The position numbers and the translations under genes were made by a program. Under the pieces are notes generated by a model. That model did no database searches. It was not told the origin of the DNA and was given only the letters and a program-made list of their open reading frames with translations. A stretch of 27,143 nucleotides of DNA, taken from JAVBME01 sp031552765. GTDB taxonomy: Bacteria; Bacillota; Negativicutes; Acidaminococcales; JAISLQ01. Location of the stretch: assembly GCA_031552765.1 (NCBI GenBank), contig JAVBME010000027.1:1-27143 (forward strand), read 5' to 3'. Below are positions 8,383-15,397 of this stretch, piece after piece (within the stretch, counting starts at the first letter, position 1; each line of letters opens with the position of its first letter).

Positions 8383-9056
8383 ACAGCCTGTTTGCCAGCC
8401 CTTTATTTGGCCTAGCCCTGACCATCGGCAGTTTTGTCATGTTCAGCCGCCTACATACGCAAATGCAGTCGCCCTTTACCAATCCCATCCTCTGGTCAAA
8501 TATTTTTATTATCGCCCTGCTTCACTGTTTTAACATCCCGCTGGAAGATTACAACAAAGGCGGCGACATCGTCACTATGCTGCTCGGCCCGGTCATGACC
8601 GCGCTCGCCTACGCCATATATAATCAGCTGACCATCCTGAAAAAATACTTCATACCCGTCATCGCCGGCTGTTTTACCGGCTCCCTGGCCGCCATGCTGA
8701 GCGCTCTTTATCTTAGCCGCTTCCTTGGCCTCGACGAAGTACTGGCCCTGTCCATGATCCCAAAATCCGTGACTACTCCTATTGCTATCGAAGTTTCGCA
8801 GCACCTTGGCGGCATACCATCCATCACTGTAGCCGGCGTCATCGTCACAGGCATACTCGGCTCCATCTTCGCCCCGTCGGCAGTGCGCTTTTTCCGCATC
8901 ACCGACCCACTGGCAGCCGGCGTCGCCATAGGCACGTCCACTCACGGCGTGGGTACATCCAAAGCGTTGGAGATGGGCGAGGTAGAAGGAGCCACCAGCG
9001 GAGTCGCTATAGGCATAGCCGGCATTATAACTGTGCTTTTGTCTTTGTTTTTCTAA
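8379..9056 (+). CDS. lrgB: LrgB-family membrane protein
   Basis: The 225-residue partner of the LrgA/CidA-type protein. It is almost entirely hydrophobic, with about six to seven membrane segments, and has the family hallmarks GGDIVTMLLGPVMTALA, SMIPKSVTTPIAIEVS and IGTSTHGVGTSKALEMGE. LrgB/CidB proteins act with LrgA/CidA in the cytoplasmic membrane, and plant homologues export glycolate and glycerate. The start at ATG 8379 overlaps the lrgA stop and has AAGGAAGGAGG just upstream, inside the end of lrgA. The length is normal for the family. No obvious terminator follows; about 100 bases separate it from the next gene. Confidence 0.92.
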   Translation: MNSLFASPLFGLALTIGSFVMFSRLHTQMQSPFTNPILWSNIFIIALLHCFNIPLEDYNKGGDIVTMLLGPVMTALAYAIYNQLTILKKYFIPVIAGCFTGSLAAMLSALYLSRFLGLDEVLALSMIPKSVTTPIAIEVSQHLGGIPSITVAGVIVTGILGSIFAPSAVRFFRITDPLAAGVAIGTSTHGVGTSKALEMGEVEGATSGVAIGIAGIITVLLSLFF

Positions 9057-9154
9057 AAACCGCAAGACAAAACGGACGTTTGAGGAAAACAAAGGTTTAA
9101 TTTTTTCTTTTTCCCCTGTATACTTAAACCAGCGCCGGTACAGGAGGTATCATT

Positions 9155-9913
9155 ATGTCTGACCAAGACTACACACAGGAAATAATAGATTTTCTAGGCT
9201 GTGAGTGTGAAGTTTTCCGTGATCTGGAAAATGACGAACAACTTATCGAAAAATTCAACTCCTATACAGAAAAAGGAAGGACCGACGGCTATATACCGGT
9301 CATTATCCTCCCCAGCGACATATTATATGAAGCTTTCGAACTAGCGCTCGAAGACGAAGGCCTCGATAACACCCCGGGGGACATTGTCAAACTGCGTCAA
9401 AGCATTTTGACTAAAGCCGATGAAGTGTATGTAGAATCCTTTCTGGCCGACCGCCTGGCCGAGTACGGCGAGCTGCACGAAGGCGACGATATAACAGGCG
9501 AATTTACAGAACACGAGGCCAGCCATTGCTTTTATTCTTACTACGGCTGCGAGGGCAATAAACCGGCTCCGGTCATAATCCTGGTCAAAATACCGGTGAA
9601 AAACCCCTGGGAAGCTGCCGCATGGCTGCCCATGGGCGGCTTTAACGACTGCCCTTCCCCAGCCCAGCAGGTAGCCGTATTCCGCTACTGGCACGCCAAA
9701 TACGGCGCTGTGCCGACAGTTGTCACTTATGACAACTGGGAACTGGAACTGCAAAAACCGCCTGCAACACCGCAAACCGCCGAAGAACTGGCCAAAGAGC
9801 ATTTTGCCTTTTGTTACGACCGCGTGATGCAGGGAGCGCAAGACCGCGACACCATCAGGGCTTTAGCCGGCGAGCTTATACACTCCACTACCTGGTATTT
9901 TTGGTGGGATTGA
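9155..9913 (+). CDS. DUF4253 domain protein
   Basis: A 252-residue acidic, probably cytoplasmic protein. The C-terminal third matches the DUF4253 pattern as I know it: WLPMGGFNDCPSPAQQVAVF, then RYWHAKYGAVPTVVTYDNWELEL, a helix with EELAKEHFAFCYDRVMQG, and the terminal aromatic cluster WYFWWD. The function of the family is not known; members are often near toxin or immunity genes and in Gram-positive genomes, but no such partner is seen here. ATG 9155 is preceded by CAGGAGG at 8 bases. A TATACT -10-like hexamer lies just upstream without a clear -35. A 23-codon ORF starts one base after the stop and the Bax-inhibitor-like gene follows 96 bases later. Confidence 0.8.
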   Translation: MSDQDYTQEIIDFLGCECEVFRDLENDEQLIEKFNSYTEKGRTDGYIPVIILPSDILYEAFELALEDEGLDNTPGDIVKLRQSILTKADEVYVESFLADRLAEYGELHEGDDITGEFTEHEASHCFYSYYGCEGNKPAPVIILVKIPVKNPWEAAAWLPMGGFNDCPSPAQQVAVFRYWHAKYGAVPTVVTYDNWELELQKPPATPQTAEELAKEHFAFCYDRVMQGAQDRDTIRALAGELIHSTTWYFWWD

Positions 9914-9914
9914 T

Positions 9915-9986
9915 ATGGACATAGACTGGGAAGAAGACGACTTACCCAGTGTAGTGCCAAAACTTTGCGCTAAATTTTCCTGGTAA
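9915..9986 (+). CDS. Possible 23-residue acidic small protein
   Basis: An ATG starting one base after the DUF4253 stop opens a 23-codon frame ending in TAA. The product begins MDIDWEEDDLPS and ends KLCAKFSW. It is acidic at the front and basic/aromatic at the end. There is only a weak purine run (GGTGGG) before the ATG, so translation would depend on coupling to the upstream stop. It could be a real small protein, or chance, or a remnant of a longer gene. No homology can be claimed. Confidence 0.25.
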   Translation: MDIDWEEDDLPSVVPKLCAKFSW

Positions 9987-10009
9987 CAGGGCAAAAAGGA
10001 GATTTTACC

Positions 10010-10705
10010 ATGCAATACGAGCAAAATACCGCTAACTACCGCGAAAACGCATTGGTGCAAAGCTTTTTTATGCAAGTTTACGGCTGGATGTTCGCCGGTC
10101 TTTTGGCGACTGGGGTAATGGCCTACTATACTGCTAACTCTCCGGCCATGCTGGAATTTGTCTTTGGCAGCAAATATACTTTTTACGGCCTGCTGATTGG
10201 CGAACTGCTCCTAGTCATAGCTATCAACGGAGCCATACGCTCTTTAAGCGCCACTATGGCAAGCGCCCTTTTCTTTATTTACTCTGCGCTCAACGGCCTG
10301 ACCTTGTCGGCAATTTTCCTTGTTTACACACAAGAGTCCATTACACTGGTATTCTTTATAACGGCCGGCACGTTCGGCGCCATGAGCGTTTACGGTTATA
10401 TGACCAAGTCTGACTTGAGCGCTTTGGGCAATATTCTCATGATGGCCTTGCTAGGCCTGATCATTGCCACGGTAGTAAATTTTTTCCTACAAAGCCCCGG
10501 CCTGATGTGGGCGCTTTCTTATCTGGGCGTACTTGTCTTTGTCGGCCTTACCGCCTATGATACCCAAAACATAAAAAAAATAGCCCAACAGGTAAATGAT
10601 GAAAATACCCTTGAAAAAATGGCTGTACTGGGCGCCCTTAACCTTTACTTAGACTTTATCAACCTCTTTCTTTACCTTTTGCGTTTCTTTGGTAAACGAA
10701 AATGA
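10010..10705 (+). CDS. Bax inhibitor-1/YccA-family membrane protein
   Basis: A 231-residue protein with about seven transmembrane segments and the family signatures SALNGLTLSAIF, FGAMSVYGYMTKSDLS, GLTAYDTQNIKKIA and LGALNLYLDFINLFLYLLRFFGKRK. Bacterial BI-1/YccA (TMBIM) proteins include a structurally known pH-sensitive calcium leak channel (Bacillus YetJ) and the FtsH modulator YccA. The conserved acidic residues in the DTQ and LDFINLF segments fit the di-aspartyl pH sensor. AAAAAGGAG precedes ATG 10010 at normal distance. Physiological role here is unknown. It may be co-transcribed with DUF4253 upstream, since no terminator is seen between them. Confidence 0.93.
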   Translation: MQYEQNTANYRENALVQSFFMQVYGWMFAGLLATGVMAYYTANSPAMLEFVFGSKYTFYGLLIGELLLVIAINGAIRSLSATMASALFFIYSALNGLTLSAIFLVYTQESITLVFFITAGTFGAMSVYGYMTKSDLSALGNILMMALLGLIIATVVNFFLQSPGLMWALSYLGVLVFVGLTAYDTQNIKKIAQQVNDENTLEKMAVLGALNLYLDFINLFLYLLRFFGKRK

Positions 10706-10742
10706 TATGCCGGATAAAAACGCCTCTATTCTCTCATTTTTA

Positions 10743-10771
10743 TTGCCAACCCACTACCGCAGTGTTATAAT
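10743..10771 (+). promoter_or_regulatory. Strong predicted promoter of the 17-residue peptide unit
   Basis: TTGCCA (10743-10748), a 17-base spacer and a consensus TATAAT (10766-10771). The start codon of the peptide lies 31 bases downstream of the -10, giving a very short leader. One of the best sigma-A-like promoters in the window. Confidence 0.65.
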
Positions 10772-10802
10772 AATTACAATGTTATACTAAAGGCGGTGAG
10801 AT

Positions 10803-10856
10803 ATGCTACTTATTATTTTGGCATTAATGTTCATCTATCTGGAATTTACTGTTTAA
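10803..10856 (+). CDS. 17-residue hydrophobic peptide (unrecognised small membrane protein)
   Basis: The frame encodes MLLIILALMFIYLEFTV, a single hydrophobic helix with one acidic residue near the C-terminus. It has its own consensus promoter 31 bases upstream, a ribosome-site-like AAGGCGGTGAG directly before the ATG, and a good intrinsic terminator 17 bases after the stop, so the whole transcript would be about 125 bases. That independent packaging is better evidence than the ORF itself. Length and composition recall very short type I toxin peptides such as Ibs, or small regulatory membrane peptides, but no homology can be shown. No convincing antisense RNA promoter was found opposite it. 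An alternative is a small non-coding RNA with a chance ORF. Confidence 0.45.
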   Translation: MLLIILALMFIYLEFTV

Positions 10857-10873
10857 TAAGGTTCCTTATATAT

Positions 10874-10906
10874 AAACAGCCGGAAAACTCACGGCTGTTT
10901 TTTTAT
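10874..10906 (+). terminator. Rho-independent terminator after the 17-residue peptide ORF
   Basis: AAACAGCCG (10874-10882) pairs with CGGCTGTTT (10892-10900) around a 9-base loop, followed by TTTTATTT. The rest of the gene-free stretch, 10907-11009, is AT-rich and holds no clear promoter hexamers. Confidence 0.85.
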
Positions 10907-11009
10907 TTCATTATTTTTTCTCTTTTAGCTTATCAAGCAATAATTATTCTTCGATATACTTTTTGAGTGGCAAAAAAATTATTTTGCACAAATCCAGGGA
11001 GGGATATTG

Positions 11010-12224
11010 ATGCGTATAGCAAGTTCGGAAATTCAAATGCAAGGAAGCAGCAGCAAAAGCGTACGGGAAAAAGAGATAGAAAAACTCATATACTGGGAAG
11101 GCTCCCAGCAAAATGCTAAAGGAAAAACAGACATAAATGGCGGCGCTAACGGCGTCGGTGTAGATGTCGACCTGTCCAAAGACGCTAAAGAACTTATCGG
11201 CAAAAAAGACGACGGCGAAAACATCGATAACAAAAATGGCGCTGCTGCTGCCGCCAAAGACGAAAAAACAAAAGAAACCGACAAAGCCCTAGCCGAAGCT
11301 GGCAAAAACACACAAACCCACGGTATAAGCAAAGAAATGGCTCTTGAAATGAAGTACAACAAAGAGCGCATGCAAGTACGTCTTATCGAAGAGTTTATGA
11401 CTGCCTTGACCGGCAAAAAATTCAAAATTAAATTCGAGGGACTGGAAGATTTAAAGAAAGCTAAAGAAGGCCAGTTGCCCCCGACCGCGTCCGATACCGG
11501 CGCCGCCAATTCCGGCAAAGAAAAGGCCGCCCCGGTAGAGCAACAGGAAGGACTTGTCGGCTGGGGAGTAAGCTATGAGCGCCTGTATGAACGCGAAGAA
11601 CATGAAAAAATGAATTTCAAAGCCACCGGCCTGGTAAAAACCGCCGACGGCAAAGAAATATCTTTGAAGCTGGAAGTAAGCATGTCTCGTTCCTTGTATG
11701 AGCGTACATATACCAGCCTCAAAGCCGGCGACGCTCTTATCGATCCGCTGATGGTAAACTATGCCGGCCCGGCTGCCGACCTCACTGAGAAAAAGTATAG
11801 TTTTGACCTTGATGCAGATGGCAAAGAAGACCAAATTTCTTTTGCCGGTAAAGGCAGCGGCTTTTTGGCTCTGGATAAAAACGGCGACGGCAAAATAAAC
11901 GACGGCAAAGAACTGTTCGGCACACAAAGCGGCGACGGATTTAAAGACCTGGCCTCTTATGATGATGACGGCAACGGCTGGATAGATGAAAATGACGATA
12001 TATTTAACAAACTGCGCATTTGGACCAAAGACGAAAAAGGCAACGATAAACTGCTTGCCCTTGGCGAAGTAGGAATAGGCGCAATATATTTGGACAATGT
12101 CAAGACAAGCATGGACATTGTTGGAGGAGATGGCAAGAAAAATGGCCAAGTGGCTGCGACAGGCCTTTTCCTTAGAGAAAATGGTCTCGCTGGAAGTATA
12201 CAACATGTGGATATCGCAATTTAA
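11010..12224 (+). CDS. Calcium-loop (EF-hand/VCBS-like) protein of unknown function
   Basis: A 404-residue hydrophilic protein. The first 180 residues are polar and low in complexity (Lys/Ala/Asn/Asp-rich), and a middle region follows (about 185-260). The C-terminal third carries three Asp-rich loops: DLDADGKEDQI at 267-277, LDKNGDGKINDGKELFG at 288-304 and YDDDGNGWIDEND at 317-329. The second loop has acidic or Asn residues spaced like a canonical calcium-binding EF loop. The block LDKNGDGKINDGKELFG...DLASYDDDGNGWIDENDDIF...LRIW is a pattern I recognise from many Gram-negative and Negativicute proteins annotated only as calcium-binding or hypothetical. No signal peptide or membrane anchor is visible, so the location is uncertain. 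An adjacent TTG at 11007 is possible, but ATG 11010 after GGGAGGG is preferred. It ends at a strong bidirectional terminator. Confidence 0.75.
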   Translation: MRIASSEIQMQGSSSKSVREKEIEKLIYWEGSQQNAKGKTDINGGANGVGVDVDLSKDAKELIGKKDDGENIDNKNGAAAAAKDEKTKETDKALAEAGKNTQTHGISKEMALEMKYNKERMQVRLIEEFMTALTGKKFKIKFEGLEDLKKAKEGQLPPTASDTGAANSGKEKAAPVEQQEGLVGWGVSYERLYEREEHEKMNFKATGLVKTADGKEISLKLEVSMSRSLYERTYTSLKAGDALIDPLMVNYAGPAADLTEKKYSFDLDADGKEDQISFAGKGSGFLALDKNGDGKINDGKELFGTQSGDGFKDLASYDDDGNGWIDENDDIFNKLRIWTKDEKGNDKLLALGEVGIGAIYLDNVKTSMDIVGGDGKKNGQVAATGLFLRENGLAGSIQHVDIAI

Positions 12225-12233
12225 CTAAATGAT

Positions 12234-12265
12234 AAAACAGCCTGGCGCGTGCGCCAGGCTGTTTT
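12234..12265. terminator. Bidirectional terminator between convergent genes
   Basis: A perfect 15-bp stem, AAAACAGCCTGGCGC (12234-12248) with GCGCCAGGCTGTTTT (12251-12265), is followed by further T on the plus strand and by TTTTATC on the minus strand. It serves the calcium-loop gene and the first decarboxylase beta gene. Confidence 0.9.
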
Positions 12266-12275
12266 TTTGCCGTAT

Positions 12276-13433
12276 TTATTTGGGGCCGTAAATGGTGAGG
12301 AATACACCGGCCGCAACTGCCGTACCGATAACGCCGGCCACATTCGGGCCCATGGCGTGCATAAGGAGGAAGTTGAAGGGGTTTTCTTCCGCGCCGACTT
12401 TTTGCGATACGCGGGCGGCCATCGGAACGGCGGACACGCCGGCCGAGCCGATCAAGGGGTTTACCTTGCCGCCGGTCATCTTACACATGACGTTACCCAA
12501 AAAGATACCGCCAAAAGTCGAAAAAGCAAAAGCAATAAGGCCCATCAGAAGAATGCTAAGGGTTTTCATGTTGAGGAAGGCTTCGGCGGATGCGGTCGCG
12601 CCGACAGTTACGCCGAGGAAAATAACTATGATGTACATCAAAGCGTCCGCCGAAGTATTGGCCAAAGACGGAGTGGCTCCACACTCTCTAAATAGATTGC
12701 CCAGCATGAGCATGCCAATGAGCGGCGCGGCGCTGGGAACAAGGAGTGAGCCTATAATAGTGGTAACGATGGGGAATACAATCTTTTCGCGCTGCGAAAC
12801 CGGACGCAATTGCTCCATGACTATGCCCCTGGTTTCTTTCGTTGTGAACATTTTCATGATAGGCGGCTGGATGATAGGTACCAGCGACATGTAGGAATAT
12901 GCCGAAACGGCTACAGCGCCGAGTATTTCCGGAGAAAGTTTGGTAGCGAGATAAATGGAAGTCGGGCCGTCGGCGCCGCCGATGATGCCGATAGAAGCGG
13001 CCTGGCCTGGAGTAAAGCCGAGCATGATGGCGCCGAGGAAGGAAACAAACACGCCGAACTGGGCGGCGGCGCCAAGAAAGATGCTCTTGGGGTTAGCAAT
13101 AAGCGGCCCAAAGTCGGTAAGCGCACCTACGCCGAGGAAGATGAGCGGTGGGAAAATGCCCAGCTCGTCACCCTGGTAGAGGTAATACAAGAGGCCGCCG
13201 ACAGGTACTGTTTCAGTCGGGTGTGCCATAACGCCGCTCATCGGCAGGTTGACCAGCAACATACCAAAAGATATCGGTACCAAAAGAAGCGGTTCATAGT
13301 CTTTTACTATGGCAAGGTACATGAACATAAGGGCTACGCCAATCATCAGAAGGTAGCCAAAATTCAATTCGACAAAGCCGGATGATTTGAAAAAATCTAC
13401 AATAGAATTTATAAACATATTAAAAAAATTCAA
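12276..13433 (-). CDS. Na+-translocating carboxylic acid decarboxylase beta subunit, copy 1
   Basis: A 385-residue membrane protein of the OadB/MmdB/GcdB family. It is the subunit that decarboxylates carboxybiotin and pumps Na+ out of the cell. It has about nine to ten hydrophobic segments, the signature GGADGPTSIYLATKLSP with the essential Asp (here Asp155), the PPLIFLGVGALTDFGPL segment, and NPLIGSAGVSAVPMAARVSQ near the C-terminus. The start is TTG 13433 with AGGAGGAG at ideal spacing. The next ATG (13418) lacks a ribosome site, and copy 2 uses the same TTG. It is last in an operon after a short gamma-like gene and an SLC13 carrier. Oxaloacetate, methylmalonyl-CoA, glutaconyl-CoA and malonate enzymes share this subunit type, so the substrate is not determined. 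No alpha subunit or biotin carrier is encoded nearby. Confidence 0.93.
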   Translation of the reverse strand: MNFFNMFINSIVDFFKSSGFVELNFGYLLMIGVALMFMYLAIVKDYEPLLLVPISFGMLLVNLPMSGVMAHPTETVPVGGLLYYLYQGDELGIFPPLIFLGVGALTDFGPLIANPKSIFLGAAAQFGVFVSFLGAIMLGFTPGQAASIGIIGGADGPTSIYLATKLSPEILGAVAVSAYSYMSLVPIIQPPIMKMFTTKETRGIVMEQLRPVSQREKIVFPIVTTIIGSLLVPSAAPLIGMLMLGNLFRECGATPSLANTSADALMYIIVIFLGVTVGATASAEAFLNMKTLSILLMGLIAFAFSTFGGIFLGNVMCKMTGGKVNPLIGSAGVSAVPMAARVSQKVGAEENPFNFLLMHAMGPNVAGVIGTAVAAGVFLTIYGPK

Positions 13434-13450
13434 ATATATCTCCTCCTAAC

Positions 13451-13576
13451 CTATTTTTCTTCTTTACCGTTTACCATCGGCAAGACTAAAAGCATCAAAT
13501 ACAATAATCCCAGCACAAGAAACACTACCGTCATGCCTACTACCATAGTACTAAGCCCGGTAACTATTTGTTCCAT
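13451..13576 (-). CDS. Short decarboxylase gamma/OadG-like membrane protein, copy 1
   Basis: A 41-residue protein starting MEQIVTGLSTMVVGMTVVF, with one hydrophobic helix (about 8-34) and a charged tail, GKEEK. The helix with VGMTVVFLVLGLLYLM resembles the N-terminal helix of OadG/MmdD-type gamma subunits, which anchor and assemble the decarboxylase. Ordinary gamma subunits run to about 80 residues or more with a soluble tail; that tail is missing here. ATG 13576 is preceded by AGAGGGGG. The stop is 17 bases before the beta start, so the two are coupled. A paralogue sits at the same place in the second operon copy, which supports this being a real gene. Confidence 0.8.
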   Translation of the reverse strand: MEQIVTGLSTMVVGMTVVFLVLGLLYLMLLVLPMVNGKEEK

Positions 13577-13663
13577 AGCAAATCCCCCTCTTGTATTTTT
13601 TAAAATTGTCACAATAGTCCATTTATAAATACGAATAAATTGTATGTAATTTTATTAAAATAC

Positions 13664-13693
13664 TGCTACGCAAGCTATACAGCCTGCGTAGCA
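13664..13693 (-). other. Intercistronic hairpin between SLC13 carrier 1 and gamma 1
   Basis: TGCTACGCA (13664-13672) pairs perfectly with TGCGTAGCA (13685-13693), with a partly paired interior. On the minus strand it is followed by GTATTTTAAT rather than a clean U run. It may be an attenuator, an RNA-processing site or a 3'-end stabiliser between the carrier and the gamma-beta part. The equivalent gap in copy 2 (16721-16805) has no comparable perfect hairpin. Confidence 0.5.
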
Positions 13694-13710
13694 CTGCTGT
13701 TATAAAATGC

Positions 13711-14985
13711 TTATTTCCCAGGGAAGAAAGGCCATACCATAGGAATGACGAGCATACAAACTATAAATGATACTATGACCAGACCGGTGCCAGCTTTCAC
13801 GTAATCCATAAATTTGTAGCCACCGGGGCCGAGCACTAAAGTATTGGGCGGCGTACCGACAGGAGTTGCAAAAGCGCAGGAAGCTGCTACGGCTATAGCC
13901 ATAACGACCGCGTTCGGGCTGGCGCCAAGCTGTTTGGCTATGGACAGGCCGATCGGGCACAAAAGGGCGGCCGAAGCTGTATTGGACATAAATTGGGTCA
14001 GACCGCAAGAGAGGATAAAGAGTATGGCCATAACGACCAACGGAGAGGGCGAGCCCCCCATCAGTCCGACGACCCATTCGGCAATAAGTTTGCCGGCGCC
14101 GGACTTATCCATGGCAGCGGAAACAGGCATCATACCGGCAAACAGGAATATCGTCACCCAGTCGATGGAAGCGTAAGCCTGTTTTTCTGTCAGGCAGCCG
14201 GTCAGTACGCAGACGAGAGCGCCGATGATCGCAGCCATTTCCAAAGGCATCCATTTGAGCTCCAGAGCCATTACTATAACAACGATTAAAAGGATGATAC
14301 CGGAGACCATTTGTTTTTTCGGGTCATGGCTGGTTGCCTCGACCTCCTGCTCAATCTCCTGGTCGGCGGAAAGTTCTACCTTAGGCAGCAGGCGTTTGCC
14401 TATTGTCATCATATAAACCATGCCGGCCAGCGACAAAGGTATCCCTATCCAGGCAAATTCCAAAAAGCCAAATTTGGTAAGGTTAGCGCTGCCCAAAACG
14501 CCGTTGGCGATGATATTGGGCGGGGTGCCGACAAGGGTAATGACGCCGCCCCAGCCGCAGGCAAAAGCCAAAGGCATAAGCTGGCGGGAAGCGGGCAATT
14601 TAGCCGCTGCGCAAATACCCAGCACCACCGGCATCAGGCAAGCCGCCGTACCTGTGTTGGACAAAACGGACGACAGGACTGTGGCTGTCAGCATGATGCC
14701 GAACATCAGGCTGTTTTCGCTAGTCCCACACATCTTTACCACCGTGGTACCTATTTTTTGAGCAAGACCGGTGTAAAACATGGACGCGCCGACAATAAAC
14801 ATGCCGGCAAACAAAACGACCGTGGAGTTGGAAAGACCTGCGAATACCTGGTTCGCCGGCAAAACGCCGATGAGCCCGCAGGCAATCGCGCCACCCATTG
14901 CAGTAATGGCCAAAGGAATAATTTCGGTAATAAAAAAGATAGCCACTACTGCCAGAAGAATAAGAGTTTTTACTGCTGGTGTCAT
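13711..14985 (-). CDS. SLC13/DASS-family Na+:dicarboxylate carrier, copy 1
   Basis: A 424-residue transporter of the divalent anion:sodium symporter family, importing succinate, fumarate, malate or related anions with Na+. The two inverted repeat halves are visible: SNT at 109-111 with GTPPN at 153-157, and SNT at 334-336 with GTPPN at 377-381. These are the substrate- and Na+-binding tips known from VcINDY. The protein has about 11-12 membrane segments and a charged cytoplasmic linker (KVELSADQEIEQEVEATSHDPKKQ, about 202-225). ATG 14985 follows AAGGAGG. It is first in the operon with gamma 1 and beta 1. Copy 2 is about the same sequence and exactly the same length. Substrate choice (C4-dicarboxylate versus tricarboxylate or sulfate) is inferred from context only. 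Confidence 0.9.
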   Translation of the reverse strand: MTPAVKTLILLAVVAIFFITEIIPLAITAMGGAIACGLIGVLPANQVFAGLSNSTVVLFAGMFIVGASMFYTGLAQKIGTTVVKMCGTSENSLMFGIMLTATVLSSVLSNTGTAACLMPVVLGICAAAKLPASRQLMPLAFACGWGGVITLVGTPPNIIANGVLGSANLTKFGFLEFAWIGIPLSLAGMVYMMTIGKRLLPKVELSADQEIEQEVEATSHDPKKQMVSGIILLIVVIVMALELKWMPLEMAAIIGALVCVLTGCLTEKQAYASIDWVTIFLFAGMMPVSAAMDKSGAGKLIAEWVVGLMGGSPSPLVVMAILFILSCGLTQFMSNTASAALLCPIGLSIAKQLGASPNAVVMAIAVAASCAFATPVGTPPNTLVLGPGGYKFMDYVKAGTGLVIVSFIVCMLVIPMVWPFFPGK

Positions 14986-15012
14986 TTTTTCCTCCTTTTA
15001 ATAAAATTTTTT

Positions 15013-15036
15013 ATATAAAGACAAAAGTCTTTATAT
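15013..15036 (-). promoter_or_regulatory. Conserved inverted repeat in the leader of operon copy 1
   Basis: ATATAAAGAC (15013-15022) and GTCTTTATAT (15027-15036) form a perfect 10-bp repeat around AAAA, 27 bases upstream of the carrier start. The same element occurs at 18106-18129 before copy 2 with a paired C-to-T/G-to-A change that keeps the symmetry. It could be a regulator-binding site or a 5'-leader hairpin. The identity of any regulator is unknown. Confidence 0.6.
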
Positions 15037-15136
15037 CGTTAATAAAAATTTGATAAATTGCATTTTTTTATTTAATAACTTAATTTATTATCAGAATACA
15101 TTTTATTTCTTGCATACGCAATTTAAGTAGATATAT

Positions 15137-15164
15137 ATTATAATTAAATTTATATTGTAAGCAA
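15137..15164 (-). promoter_or_regulatory. Candidate promoter of operon copy 1
   Basis: On the minus strand TTGCTT (15164-15159) and a consensus TATAAT (15142-15137) are 16 bases apart, about 150 bases before the carrier start. The gene-free stretch 14986-15397 is extremely AT-rich, so chance hexamers are likely. It also has several TTGCAT motifs (about 15057, 15112, 15214), including the palindrome TTGCATGCAA near 15299-15308. Otherwise only the leader repeat and the copy-2 terminator were found there. Confidence 0.35.
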
Positions 15165-15326
15165 TGTTTGAAATTATCTTTTCTTGCAAACATGTTTTAT
15201 ATTTTATTTTTCCCTTGCATCTTCTGGATAAACCGCTTTCATCTTTTATCTTTTTTAAACTTATTTAATTAAGACTTTGAAATTTATTCTTTTTCATCTT
15301 GCATGCAATAGAATATTAATAATATA

Positions 15327-15356
15327 AATAAAAATGCAGGGGCATAACGCCCCTGC
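15327..15356 (-). terminator. Rho-independent terminator of operon copy 2
   Basis: GCAGGGGC (15336-15343) pairs with GCCCCTGC (15349-15356) and on the minus strand is followed by ATTTTTATT. It closes the second carrier-gamma-beta operon and separates it from copy 1, so the copies are independent transcription units. Confidence 0.85.
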
Positions 15357-15397
15357 GTAAACAGGTCAAAATATTTCAGCTAAACTCGTATTTCTAA

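Noticed and set aside
14311..15018. 235-codon plus-strand ORF opposite SLC13 carrier 1
   Set aside because: It is a shadow of a conserved membrane protein; the His/Cys/Gln-rich product is typical of an antisense frame, and the corresponding frame in copy 2 is broken into short pieces.
15057..15308. Repeated TTGCAT and TTGCATGCAA motifs as operator sites
   Set aside because: They are suggestive, but spacing is irregular, the region is very AT-rich, and the copy-2 leader lacks a matching set, so they are noted only under the promoter entry.
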